Source: Trogon surrucura (taxonomy: Eukaryota > Chordata > Aves > Trogoniformes > Trogonidae). Taken from it: a DNA stretch of 64,000 nt. Positions 25,801 to 37,222 of this stretch are shown here, one piece after another; position 1 is the first letter of the stretch, and each line of letters opens with the position of its first letter. Below the pieces are notes generated by a model. It saw nothing but the letters and a program-made list of their open reading frames with translations, did not search any database and was not told the DNA's origin. The DNA lies in assembly GCA_020746105.1 (NCBI GenBank), contig CM036636.1:8246001-8310000 (forward strand), in the 5' to 3' direction. A program made the translations under genes and the position numbers.

Positions 25801-27447
25801 CCGACTGATCACAGGTCAAGGATAAACTCATCGAGAGCGTCCTTTGTCTCAAGCAACCGCTGTGAAAATGGCCAAGCCCAGAGGGTGAGGAGCAAAAAAC
25901 TGCACCATAAATCTGTCCCCACGTGACTGCTGCTCTGGGCGCGACCTGTCCCGACTTCACAGAAGCAAGGAAAACCTTGCTGCTGATGCTCATAAATACA
26001 GGAGGGATTTGGGAGATTGACTGTTGAGTCCAGTGGGTGGAACATCCAACTCATGACACCAAAGAGCCACCCATTGGTTTTAAAAATCTCACAGACAGTG
26101 CCAGCTATTAAAGTCCCAAGCCCGAGTATAGCGTTTAGTGTTTTTCTACCTAAATTTCACTCCAGGTATTTCCTGCAAAAGGAAGAAAGACAAAGGTTTT
26201 GGGGGAAGTCATTGGGAACTGGGTACCGACCTGCCTCTGAGGGTTTGGGTAAGGGCTGGGAGCTGCTGGTGGTCCATCGGTCATGGCGAGGTTTGGGGTG
26301 CAGCGTAGTGTTTGCTATGCTTTTAGAGAAGGAGCTAGAAAATACCAGGCTCTGTCTCATAATTTTTATTAATATTTGAGCTAATTAACTTCACTAAGGG
26401 CTGGAGGAAATTGAATCTTAAGAAGAACCTAAGCTCTGCTTTGGATTTTAAGCTGTTCGGAGCTTTTGATTCGAAGCTTGTGCTTTTATTATTATTGGTT
26501 TTTAATCTCCTTTTATTATTTTTTTCTCCCTTGCAAACACCTGGCCCGCTTTAGAGGCAATATAACAGTAATAAATGATTCTTATTAATTGGCTTTAAGC
26601 TGACAGGGAGCAGCAGGCTCTCAGCTGAACAGAACATGTTTATGGGGGCATCACAGTCAGGTTTGGAGGTGCCAGGAGGGTGATCCCAGCTGGCACCCCT
26701 GCAAGGAGGGTCCCGGCAATGGGGGGGGCTCCCAGCTGGGCACTGAGAACAGGGTCAGCCCAAAGTAGCTGATGTAGGGGAGCTTTTGTGAGGTTAAATA
26801 AAAAATAGTTAAAAAAAGAGGAAGCTTTTATAAGACTGAGCTTAAAGATGTGCCCTCCCTTTTTTGCCCGTTTATTAAGTAATAATGAAACACTTTTGTC
26901 AAAGCTTAGGCACCAAACTTCTGACACCAGATGAGCTCTAAAGCTAATCAGGGGATGGAGAAATGGGAATATAATTAAAGCTGCTGACAGGCCTGTGTCA
27001 TTAACCTCACAGCTCTCAGGTGCCACGCTGAACCACAGCTGCAAAAGACACTGTGTTATGGATAGTTGGGTTCAGCTGTGGAAATGAATTTGGCTTTAAA
27101 TGGCTCCGTAATGGCTCTGGAGCTGCTTCGTCTGGAGCTGAGGTGGTGGCAGAGGGGAAGGGGCTGATGGGCTGTGCTGGGTCCAGCTTGTCTCTACCTC
27201 TTGCTCTTCAATGGTAAACAACCGAGGCTCTTCTCACCCAGAGAAAATGAGGTTTTTCTGAGTAAGGGTTCACGCTGGGGCAGTTCTGCTCTGTCCCTTC
27301 CTCCCTTGCAATTAATTATTATCATTATTGGGAGTGTGGGTGTCTGCTTTGCCCTAGTACCTGGGATTCCTGCCTGCGCCCCGCTGTCTGCTGTGGATCT
27401 AATCCTCTGATAACCTTGCAAGTTGTAGGGCTGACATCCAAACCACC
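19892..27447. other. Intergenic, no gene recognised
   Basis: Contains the longest open frames upstream of the promoter (279 codons plus at 21,565-22,404; 306 codons minus at 22,827-23,747); neither resembles a known protein. An A/T run lies at 21,901-21,926. AT-rich, enhancer-like patches occur near 24,450-24,880 and 26,340-26,640. Confidence 0.55.
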
Positions 27448-27497
27448 TACCTGCTCTGTGACTCAGTTTCTCATCGTGCAGAGGCGGTGATAACATC
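27448..27497 (+). mobile_element. MIR-like fragment
   Basis: ctgctctgtgactcagtttc, tcatcgtgcagaggcggtga and taacatc follow the MIR core words ctctgtgcctcagtttcc-tcatctgtaaaatgggg-ataat. Short and diverged. Confidence 0.35.
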
Positions 27498-27660
27498 GGG
27501 GCCTTTGGGAGGGTGTCTGGAGGGTTGCCAACGTGTTTGTGTCCATTCCTCTCATGGTTGTGCTACAAGAGGAGGCTGAGATGGGGTTTGCTGGAAATCT
27601 CCTCCCAAATCCCATGCCAGCTGGAGCACAGCACTGGTGGTGGGACAAGGGTTTTCTTAC

Positions 27661-27738
27661 TTTTAATTTTTTTTTTCTTGTTAAAATGATTATCTAAATT
27701 TTCTTTTTTTTTTTTTTTTTTTTTTTTTCCCCCCCCAG
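27661..27738 (+). repeat. T-rich then C-run low-complexity tract
   Basis: A run of about 27 T (27702-27728) followed by 8 or more C and then AGG. It resembles a polypyrimidine tract with a 3' splice site, but no coding exon follows. Confidence 0.85.
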
Positions 27739-27889
27739 GATTTGACTGCTGAGAAGGTGAGAAAATGGGAAGCGGCTGTTCCCACACTGTACCAGCACAA
27801 ACACCTCCACCTTCTTAAAAATACTCCCAAGAAGGCTTGGTGGGACAGCCGCGTCACGTCCCGCAGTTAGGGAGCACCTGGGCTGCTGC

Positions 27890-28445
27890 CAGGATTATGA
27901 CAGCACTAACCCTCGAACGGAGCCTCTTATCTGGGGAATCTCGGAGCGCGTTTCAACCGTTTCGCAAGGCGTGTTTCGCAGACAGGTACCCTGGGACATG
28001 GAAAGGGGAAAAGCATTTGCCTGGGAAGGAACCGGCCGCGTCACTGCCAGGAATAGCACCCCGGCGTCCCGTGACCGCGGCTCTCCGGCAGAAAAAAAAC
28101 GAGATAACGTTTCCAGTGACAGGCGCTGAGCAGCCTTGGGAAAGTACCGCGAAGACCCCTGCAAGTGCTCCCTCTTAGGATAATCAATGCGCTTCCAGTC
28201 GTTGCTCGCGAGTGCACCACGCTGTTGCCTGAGCAAAGGCTCCCAGATCTCCCTTGATGTGAAAAATACCTATTAAGGGCTAATGAGCAGAATAACACGG
28301 AACCTGACTGAGCTCGGATGTTGTTTGTCACTCATCCCTCGCTATCGCCGCGGTAGTGTGTGTTACCCCAGCGTTTCGAAGCATGTCTCGCGCTTTCCCC
28401 GCAACGTTCCCGGTTTCTCGGGTGCAAGACTTCAAGCCTTGGACA
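27890..28445. promoter_or_regulatory. CpG-rich patch without a recognised gene
   Basis: About 40 CpG by eye in 550 bases at only moderate GC content, so observed CpG is close to or above expectation. In vertebrate DNA this implies an unmethylated element. Words such as ctatcgccgcggtagtg (28340 onward) and gcgtttcgaagc stand out. No TATA box, exon or long frame of clear coding type was identified. It could be an orphan CpG island, an enhancer or a non-coding-RNA promoter. Confidence 0.45.
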
Positions 28446-30505
28446 ACAGCAAAACCAGTCGGCTGCGTTTCCACCCTGTCTGCTTTGAAAACCCTGGAGT
28501 GTGCCTGGTGCGACCGCAGCCATCGGAACTCAGGAGTTCATGATAAATTAAAAACAAAAGCACCATTATCCATATGGGACCTCGTGAGTGGTTCACATAC
28601 CCCAGCAATTCCAAGCACTCTGTGTATGGTTCTTACTTGGTTTTAACTCCATTTCTTTGAGATGCAAATCAGAGGGATTATATTCAGAGGCTGCATCAGA
28701 AAGTCTTTAATCCAAATGGGCTATAAGATTTATTTAGAAGAGCCAAATGTCTTGTCTGGGACAGAAGCAACTGAGCTGAACTGAAACAGATGGACATAAA
28801 GGAAATTAAGCAACTCTAATGGTCTTATCCAGAGTTTCAAAGTATTTGGTCTTCTGAAAGCTCTAGCTCCTGGAAGCACGTGATGAGATGGGGAGCTCAG
28901 GTTTCACTTAAAAACAGGCTTTGCAGTTCACTGAGAAAAACAATAATAATGTTTTTATCCCTCCTGTGTACAGAGAGAGGGCTGCCTTCCAAATTCTGAC
29001 TCCTTAGCTAGGCTCGCATCGTCAGACGAAAATAGATTGCAGGGTTTTTTTGGATTCCTCACTTTTATGACAGTGTCATTATTTTGGCAGTCTGGATTCA
29101 GGATTTTGGGAAAGCTGACGCTAGCCATAGGGATTGCAGAGAGTTTGTTTGCTAATACAGAAAAAAGCTCCCTCGAGTCTGTTGAGGTTTTGTCCTCTGT
29201 TTCTGACGGAGACTTATCTTGGGTCTCTAAGTCTGGGGTTTAACTGGGACATCAGCAACACTGGGCCAAGGTCACCTCTAGTTGTGCTGGATGCAGAAAG
29301 CCCAGAACGCACGTCTTGGATGCTGATAAACCACTGGGCTGGAAACCTTGATAGACCAGGCAGTCCCCTGAGACCCTGTGCCTCTCCACTTCTTCTGAGG
29401 TCGGAAGATTTGCAGCTGGCAGAAGAGCCTTCCCTGGGATATCTGGATGTGCTTGGCTCCAGATGGACTGCAGAGGCAGCAAAAAAAGCACCAGAACGAC
29501 ATCCCTACCACCTCACTGGAGCATTTCTGAACCATAAAGATGGGTACAGCTTGGGGACAAAAGTGTAGTTCTGAGTTGGTTCTATCATCTTCAGTTTTTA
29601 GGCTCTAAATAGGTATGTTTATCACAAGTAAAAACAGAGTGTGCTTCTTAATGCTTCCTGAAGCTCTCAAAGCACTGCCCAGTGGTCAGGGAGACCCCAG
29701 AGACAGGTGATGGATGAATCTTCAGGGGCTCAGAGGCTGATGGGGGAGCAGAGCCCTGCTTGGGTGGTTCAGGGCTGCTGCCTTCCTCCCACAGCCGAGC
29801 AGGGCTTCTGGGGCTTGGGGTGCCCAGAGCCAGTAGGTGTTTGCCATCATCTCCACAAGCTGGGAAATACTTTTGCAGCTGAAGGTCCCGACAATAGCTG
29901 GGAGAAATCTTTCTACTCCCTGCCGGAGCCATCCCCTGCCTGACTTGCTGGGTTAAGCATCCAGAGCAGAGAAACCTCACGTGTTCGTGCATTTGCCATC
30001 CTTCACCCCGGTACATTTGAAATGGATTAAATAAAAGGTGAGAGAAGTGGGGAGAAGGGGAGGGAGAGCGAGGGAGGGAGCGTGAGAAGGAGCTCATCCA
30101 TTACTATGCTGTGCACAAGCCAGGAGGTCTTGGCCTTCTGGTTTGAGTGCTTATTCCCCATAAAATACATCTGAGAGAAATCAATACAAGAAGCATGCAA
30201 GAACTTAAATCAAAGCACAAGGAAGCAGCACTTGGCGAAGGGAGCGACCTTGCAGAGCGCTGTCAGAACCGGGGCCCCAGCCCTGCGAATGCAAAACCTG
30301 CCAGAATAAAACCCTGCAAAGCTGTCGTGCAGACCCCAGGGTGGTGTGCTCTTCTTTGGCGCGGGCTTTGCACTGGGAAACACTGGTCTCTGCAGTGGAA
30401 CACATGTGGATTGGGCGAGCCAGTCACGGCCCGGCTACACGGCACAAGGGCAAGCTGCCAGGTTGCTCCCGGGACAGCGAGGAGAGCTGATGTACTCTGT
30501 GTGGC
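28446..30505. other. Intergenic, no gene recognised
   Basis: Unique sequence between the CpG patch and the candidate minus-strand exon. It would include the 3' UTR if that exon is real. A TTTATT word (minus-strand AATAAA) occurs near 28,730. A purine-rich tract lies at 30,039-30,092. Confidence 0.5.
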
Positions 30506-30930
30506 TTATTTAGGCTCCTCAAATGTGTCAGAGATAACAAAGCGAGGGTAGCACTCAGCTTTGAGATACAGGGCATGCTCCCTCCAGCCTTGGCCGTGCA
30601 GGACCTTGGCCCCTCGGAATGTGTACACAGACCCAGGGCAGAGCTCCACCTCCACCAGGTCCACGTCCTGCCAAGCCTCCCTGCTTGCCCACCGCGATGG
30701 CCAAGGATGGAGGGTTGTCTCCAGCAGCCAGGTCCCCTCCTGCAGGATGGCTGCTTCCCATCGGCAAGGGCCACCTTCGCGGGCAGGTGCGGGCAGCCTG
30801 ACCTTGGCGGCAGGTCGCAGCGCCGCGCCGCAGACATCATAAATCTGCAAAGGTTTTCTCCAGTCAAGCTCCACCTCTGCAGACCGCGGGGCACATGTTC
30901 CCATGCTGGGAAATCTGACCCCTCGGTAGC
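30506..30930 (-). CDS. Possible terminal coding exon, unrecognised protein
   Basis: Reading the minus strand, a pyrimidine-rich tract ending in CTCTCAG is followed at 30930 by about 140 codons open to a TAA at 30508-30506. Entry is phase 1: two bases complete a codon begun in an upstream exon. The peptide is protein-like, not chance-like: it has balanced charge, many Glu/Asp/Val/Leu, seven Trp, and alternating hydrophobic stretches such as VDLVEVEL and ALYLKAECYPRFVIS that suggest a beta-rich fold. Codons show the usual A-rich second position and G/C third position. I do not recognise the family. No upstream exon was identified, and no polyadenylation signal lies close downstream on the minus strand. 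Two other frames are also open here because of GC content, so chance or a decayed gene copy remains possible. Confidence 0.4.
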
Positions 30931-32104
30931 CTGAGAGACAGGAGAAGCCTGGGTTTGGTGTTTTGAATAAGTGGCTTTTTATCTGAAATCCCTTTGGGAG
31001 CATGAGCTCAGTAACCAATGAAATTATATCTGTTGTTTCAAGCAGTGAAGAAAACTTGGCCTGATGTTTATTGAGATTTATGGCTTCCCTTGAGCTTAAT
31101 TGTCTTTGGGAGCCCTGGATCTTTTTAACAGTTCAGCTAAGTGGTACTAAGAAGGATGGTAATGGTTTGAGCAGTGTGCCCCCTTAGCGTATCTCTTTCT
31201 CTCACACAATTTGCTGATATTTGGGAAATATAGCTGATACACTCCCCTCCTGAGGTCACAGTTATTCATTGGTGTGAAACTTCAAGAGACAAAACCAGGT
31301 GTGAAAAGCTCCCAGCGAGTGTTTCCTCGGCGAGGCGCTGACCTCCAGCCGTCAGGGCTGTGGAAGAGAGGAGGAGGACGTGTCCCTGCTCCTGTTGGGG
31401 AGGGTCACCTGGTTCCCTGCAGAAGTAGTGCTGCCCTCTACTTTGTGACCCCCTCCTTCGTGCCATGCTTCATCTTCCTGGGCACCATCAGCCTGGTGGC
31501 ATGGTGTAGATTCCTCTCTTGTCCTCAGCCATGGTGGCTTTTCCACGCTGCTGTGACATCTTGGCTGCATGAAGCTTCAGCTGAGCACAGCCCAGCACTG
31601 CCTGATGGGGCTCATCTGGGGGTGAGTGGTGGGATGGGTGTTGGGATCGACCTATGGAGATGCAATGGGGGTGCTCTGGGAGGAGCACACCTCTTTTCTT
31701 CTTACACTGGTCTGAAGTGGAAAGGGACCATCTCAGCTGCAGGAAAGGAGCTCTTGCCCAGTGCTCACCCCACAGAGATGCAGCTTGGTGTTGCCCAGCC
31801 ATGACCAGTCACCTGGCCGAGCATCCTCAGCGCTGGAGGGCTCTGACAAAGAGCTTGTCATTGGGAGGAAAAGATCACCCTTCACACATAATTATTCCTC
31901 ACCTCTGGAACCTTTTCATCTCTTATCGGTGCTGACCCCTGTAGGTTTGTTATCTCTCCCCAGCCATCCAACGGAGCCGTAAGCCTGTCATCGTGGGGAA
32001 TGACCTTAGCCTATTTGCTCACTTCCACAAGATGCCGTGTCCGCTCGGCCGGGTGCTCGCAGCGGCAGCAGTGCCCGGCAGCCCTCGGCCAGGAGCAGAG
32101 GATG
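30931..32104. other. Upstream of candidate exon; no further exon identified
   Basis: AT-rich at 30,950-31,280 and GC-richer at 31,280-31,830. I looked for a minus-strand partner exon with a phase-1 donor and found none that I could support. Confidence 0.5.
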
Positions 32105-32330
32105 CTGCGGCGGAGGTAATTACAACAGCCCGTTATGGTTCAGCGGGCACCTTCATTAATAAACCTCAGGTTTCAGAGGTGCCTAACTCGGCCATTCGAA
32201 ACCACATCTGGCTGTAACTCTGCAGCTTGTCTAAGCTTTCAGCTCATCTCCAACCGCCTAAGCGGTTTACAGGACGAGCAGTAAACAAAGTCTGTTTCGT
32301 TGGGCTTTTGCGTGCTTTTAAAGCAAAGAA
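32105..32330. promoter_or_regulatory. Candidate conserved non-coding element
   Basis: Contains gaggtaattacaac, ttcattaataaacc, ccattcgaaacc and a run with ccgcctaagcggtttac, an imperfect palindrome (ccgc-ctaa-gcgg). Non-repetitive and AT/CpG mixed. Assigned on texture only. Confidence 0.3.
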
Positions 32331-34699
32331 AGCAAACACGCGCTTGCTGGGCTAATCTCCTCGGCGCGGAGCTGGAGGCTGACGGCTCCTTCCTAGGTCA
32401 TGCCAATGAGATTTTTATTTCTGATGTGGCTCAAACAATGAGGAGGGAGATGTTCTCCTGTGCACGTGCAGTCCTGGCTCGTGGCACTTGTCGGGGTGTC
32501 ATTACTCTTTCATGGTACCTCCAAATTAAATGAAGTTTAAATGATCAGGCTGAGTGCATGGATGTCTCAGACGGTGTTCTCTGTGCTAATAACTTTTGGA
32601 GCCACAGTCCAGTTCCAGCCTCGTTACGATAAAGCCCTTAAAGAAGTTATATTCTGACATTTTTCATGGCCATAAGCAGCCTGCAGCAGATGAGCCGTGG
32701 TGAATCTCGCAAGGAACCCTCCAGCCTCCGCTGCCCACTTACTGGTCTGCAGATGTATCTTTAAAACTGACTCAACAGCAGGATCTGTATTGGGATCGGC
32801 TGCTGAGTTGTAGCTCCTTCCTTGCAGCTGGGTGAGTAAATTAACCTACAGCCCACATAACTTCTAAGCATTTTGACTTCTTCCCTAGCACAAGCCTGGT
32901 GTTCAGGCAGATGAAATGCCATGTTGGAGGGGAGGATGGAGATAAATTCTATGGGGGTGTTAAGGAGAGGAGATGGGGTAAGGAGATGAGTCGGGTGATC
33001 AAAGGGAGTGGGTAGACTAACCTCAAACTATAACCAGCCCCACCCGTCAACAAAACATCCCCTCTAATAACCTGCATCCCACCAGAGCTGAAAGGCAAGT
33101 GAATGCAAGCCCGGGGGAGCTCTGAGGCAGAGAGCCTGAAGGGAGGGTCCATCTGTCTGGCTGTACAGAGATTTGGGGGGAGCCCGGGCTGCTGGTGCGT
33201 GATCTCTGGCCAACCCTTGGGCTAGCTGGGCTCTGCTCGGCAGCCTCAGACTGTGCAGAGCCCTCCTATAGCTCTGAGATTCAGGGGTTTGTGGTGGTGT
33301 AGGGAGACTGGCCAGCTCCATCCCTGCCTGGGGAGGTGCCAGTGGTGGGGTCTGAAGCCAGGTTGTTGTATTGGGGACCTCCAGGTCCAGCTGAGGGGAG
33401 AAGATGGCCAGCCCTTGGCACCTCGGAGCAGCTTCCCATTCTCCCTCAGCTTCCCAATAAGCTTCCAGGAGGGTGGTGGCCTTGGCACGGAGCCGCTACC
33501 CAGCTATCCGAGGGGACAGTTTTGTGCTGAGCTGACCTGCTGAAAGTGAGCTGAGTGCTGTGGGCGAGAGAGAAACCCCTCCTCAGCATCCCCAACCACT
33601 GCATGCCCAGCAAGGAGTGGGTGGAGGCCACCTCTGTGCTTCCCAGGTGCTGAGGGTACTTTCCCACCCTGGGGAACTGAAGAGGAGGTGGCAGCTTTGG
33701 CTGTGGGTTGCTGCCGAACTCACTGGTGGATTGCTGATGATGTTTGCGAAAACCCTGAGCTGAGACCACACACAGGAGGCTCAGGTGAGCGATGTATCTT
33801 AGACCTTGAGGGTACGAGGCAAAAATGCTTTTGTGCCTGACTCACCTGCTCTCTGCTAACACTGACTCATAATTACTGATTTCGATTCAGACAAAAGATT
33901 TATCTGCATTTGAACAGATGGAAAATGCTAATGTAACCTGGTAGTGAAAAGGCAGCGCTGCTAAGTTGTCCAGGCAGTCTGTAAAGCTGGAGCTGCGCAT
34001 GATGGACTGGAACAAGCTTCTTCATCCTGACTTGCATGTTGCATGAGTGCTGGGATGAGCCCCTGAGGCCAGGGAGGGTCTGGCCACCTTTGTCCTTGCA
34101 CAGAACTGGCCATGCTGGAGGAAAATTTGCTTGCAGAAGGTGACTTTTGCAACATTAGCTATTTTTCTGCAAATCTGACTGAGCCGGCTGGGTCACAACT
34201 CTTTGTTTCCGTCGGCTCCAGGCAGTTTCCCTGGGGACATGTCTGGCCCCCTCTCCCACAGTGCCCGTGCAGGAAGGTAGCTCTGGGGATGAAGATGTCT
34301 TGCGAGCAGCACATTGGACCTGAAAGCATGTTTGCATGGTTCCTTTGCTCCAGCACAATAGATTCTGCACAGTGGGCTGGTCATGCAGGGCAAACAAGAA
34401 AAGCTTCCCAAAGAAAGGCCACAAGTGACTACAATCCCTGTTAGCGGGGTTGATTAAACCCAGAGCAGTGCTTGGGCTTTGTACCAGCAGGGCAGCCTTG
34501 GGCTGGAAGCTCCCGGTGTGACGGCAGAGGCTACAAAATCCCTGGCTCCCGCAGGACGCCGTTCCCGGGCGGAATCCCCAGCCGTCCCCGGGACCTGCCG
34601 CCTCCTGCCCTGCCCGCGCCCTCGCCGAATGCCCTGCCCGTGCCACCTTTCCCCCCCGCTGCTCAGCGCTGCTGGATGCTAAGTGGAAATTTCCCCCCG

Positions 34700-34800
34700 G
34701 TGCCAAGTGTTAAATACTTATCAAGCTAATACAGCGTCTTCGTGGAGGTGCGTACATGAGACAACATGTTACCGTAATTAACAAGCAGCTGGAGTTGGCA
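34700..34800. promoter_or_regulatory. Candidate conserved non-coding core beside GC-rich DNA
   Basis: gtgttaaatacttatcaagc and ttaccgtaattaacaagc are AT-rich, homeodomain-like words between two GC/CpG-rich stretches (34,540-34,680 and 34,800-34,900). Texture evidence only. Confidence 0.25.
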
Positions 34801-36159
34801 CCCGGCTCTGCCGCAGCTGCTCCCGGCGGCTTCTAGCGCCTTTCCCAGAGCTGCGGCTCTGCCTCCTCCACCCCATAGCACGGGGGCAGGTGGGGTGGGA
34901 GCTGGAGGGGGAGGTTGATGGCTTGCAGGGTCCTTTCTCACTTCAGAAAGGATGGTTGTGGTTCCCAGCCTGTGGTCTGCAGAACCCAATGAGTCTGGGG
35001 GCTATTTCTGATCTCTGTTAGATGAGTTGGACAAGTGGGTTCGTTCTCAGCAGGTAAATGCTTATAGAGGGGGATGAGGAGCCACGCTGAGAAGTTTTGG
35101 GGTGCACTGATTTGGAAAGGTTTTGGGAAACCCACTGCTGGAGGAAGATGAGTCATTGGGACTTGGTGGTTTGAGTGGTTTGTCCCTCCTTGTTGCTGTG
35201 GCTGCAGCAGCTCCCTTGGTTGGCTTTGCTCTGGGAATTGCTGTTCTTCCTGGGACAGGGGTGTCTGACTGCAGCTGGGGTCCATGTCACAACTGCCAGT
35301 GACACTTCTGGTGGTATCAGCACTGGGAAGAAATTGGGGGAGAGAAAGAGAGAGGGCTGGGATGGGTTTGCAAACCCAGGCTTTGAGGAGAAGGCTGTAG
35401 GGTGGGTTTTGGATGGTGGGAACTGTTTGCAGAGTTTATCTGATTGACGGTACCTTCCCAACACCCAACACCTTTATCTGGACCAGTATGGATTAGTTCA
35501 CTCACCCACTTACCCGCTCAACCCTAAGCAGGTCTGCTGCACAAAACCTTCTCGTCCTTTTAAATTGCCTTGAGCTCCCTAACTTCCCAACCCCAGAGAA
35601 GTCATCTAAGCAGTAGATGTTTGTATCATGACCTACATTGCTATTGGATTTTAAATGTATTTTTTTTTTACTGTGTTATATACTAGCTTCCCACATGCAA
35701 ATTGCTCTGAGTGAACCATTTATCTGGAAAATAAAGGTTATGTTCTCAAAAGGCATTTAGTTCCCTTTCTGAATGATTGAGCGAGTTTTCCGCTGAGAAA
35801 ACAAAGGTCTTTAACACAGTCCAAACCAATGACAGGGAAAAAGGTTCAGGTAAAACCCTTCCATTTATTTAACAGCTCCCCCTTCCTCATTCATATTTAC
35901 AAGATAAAAGGGGCTCCATCAACCCATTAAAGTTGAAATACATGTCCTGTCTTCAAGGAAAGCAAATCCCATCTGGCATCCCTGGAGGAATATAACCTTA
36001 ACTTCAGCTTAATGCCACATCAGGGTATCTTACAGATTCTGCCTGAGATTTACCTGCCTTAAAGGGAGATTTATTTCTGAAGTAAACAGGCTTATGTGAC
36101 AAATCTCCTTCCACAAGCAACTTTGGCGAGGTGCGTTTGCGACTTGCTGGTCCCTCAGT

Positions 36160-36620
36160 CCTGTCCCCTCCAGGAGGCGGTCAAAGGGGACGGTGACACC
36201 GGGGGACGGGGACGCAGAGGTCCATCATTGCCCGTCTCAGGAACCGTGGGACGGATCCAACCTGGATCCATGTCCACCTGCAAACCCAGTTCCCTGCCGT
36301 GACACCCCAGCCGTGGATCCGAGTAGCTCCAGGCTGGGGAGGGAAGATCAGAGCCTGCGTCGGGCTCGCTTTCCCTATCTCATAGCCCGACCCGGGGGAG
36401 CCAGCGCAGCTCCCGAAGCGAAGGCGTTCCCATCCGCCCCCGTGGCGACAGGCCCTCTCCTGGGCTCCAGACCTGCAGGGCATCGCGTCAAGGGAGGTGG
36501 TTTTAAGGTAAGGCAGAGCCAGCCTCACCGAGGTGCTCGCACTTGCCTGGGAAATCAGGGAGTTTTCAGTGGCCGCGATTAGTGCTGCTGCTGGTTTTCC
36601 CCGTGTCAACGCTGCCCGTT
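36160..36620. promoter_or_regulatory. CpG-enriched stretch
   Basis: CpG is frequent compared with its surroundings, and several GGGGACGG-like words occur at 36,187-36,215. No gene was identified. Candidate regulatory element only. Confidence 0.25.
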
Positions 36621-37177
36621 TCCCTGCCTCTGTGCTGACAAGAACAGCGAGCATCTCTCTTACATGTAACACAACGTCGGGGACATCAGTGTTACGGCAG
36701 AGATTGTTCCAAAGATACCCTCAGTGGCCAGAGACTGGAGGTCTGGGTGGTGGCCTGGGCTTGCCATGAGCCCTGGCCCGTGGTCCAGCCCCTGCCTGGC
36801 CAGCTCGGGGCTTTCGCACACAGCTCCAGGAATGTGCGGATTGAGTTTCCGTACACCCTGTACCTCGCGTCGGATGAACCCGGGTGACTTCCAAATAATA
36901 ATAATCTGTGCGCGCAGCTCTCCAGGGCAGCAAAAGGAAAGGTGGCTCAGGGTAGAAATTGCAGCCTCCCCTGGTTTAGTAAAAGGTTTTTGAGGCTGCG
37001 GGGTGACGAGGAGCGAAGTGTCTCACTGCTCACCTGAATGGAAAGCGTGCTGCTGTACAAAGCTACTGTTTGGGAGCAATTCAGGTTATTATTATTGTTA
37101 GTTTTACCGATACACATAAAAATGGTCAGGGTTTTGTAATTTCTGAATCGATACCAAATCCTTTTAAATGTACATGG

Positions 37178-37222
37178 GAGTTGGACTCAACGAGTCCCTT
37201 CTAACGTGAGATGTTCTGTACA
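37178..37222 (+). mobile_element. Degraded CR1 3'-end remnant
   Basis: A short stretch reads gttggactcaacgagtcccttctaac-like sequence (37180 onward) and then a ttctgta motif, matching the last part of a CR1 with an internal deletion. It is much more diverged than the copy at 398. The short length makes this only a likely call. Confidence 0.5.

Larger units (their letters stand above)
32331..37177. other. Intergenic, no gene recognised
   Basis: Mixed unique sequence including a GC-rich stretch at 34,540-34,900. Open frames up to 183 codons (34,155-34,706, minus) look like chance. An AT-rich patch at 35,600-36,010 has FOX/Oct-like words. Confidence 0.55.

Noticed and set aside
27702..27757. 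T/C tract with AG resembling a splice acceptor and a nearby gtgaga
   Set aside because: Would make an 18-base exon; more likely a simple homopolymer tract.
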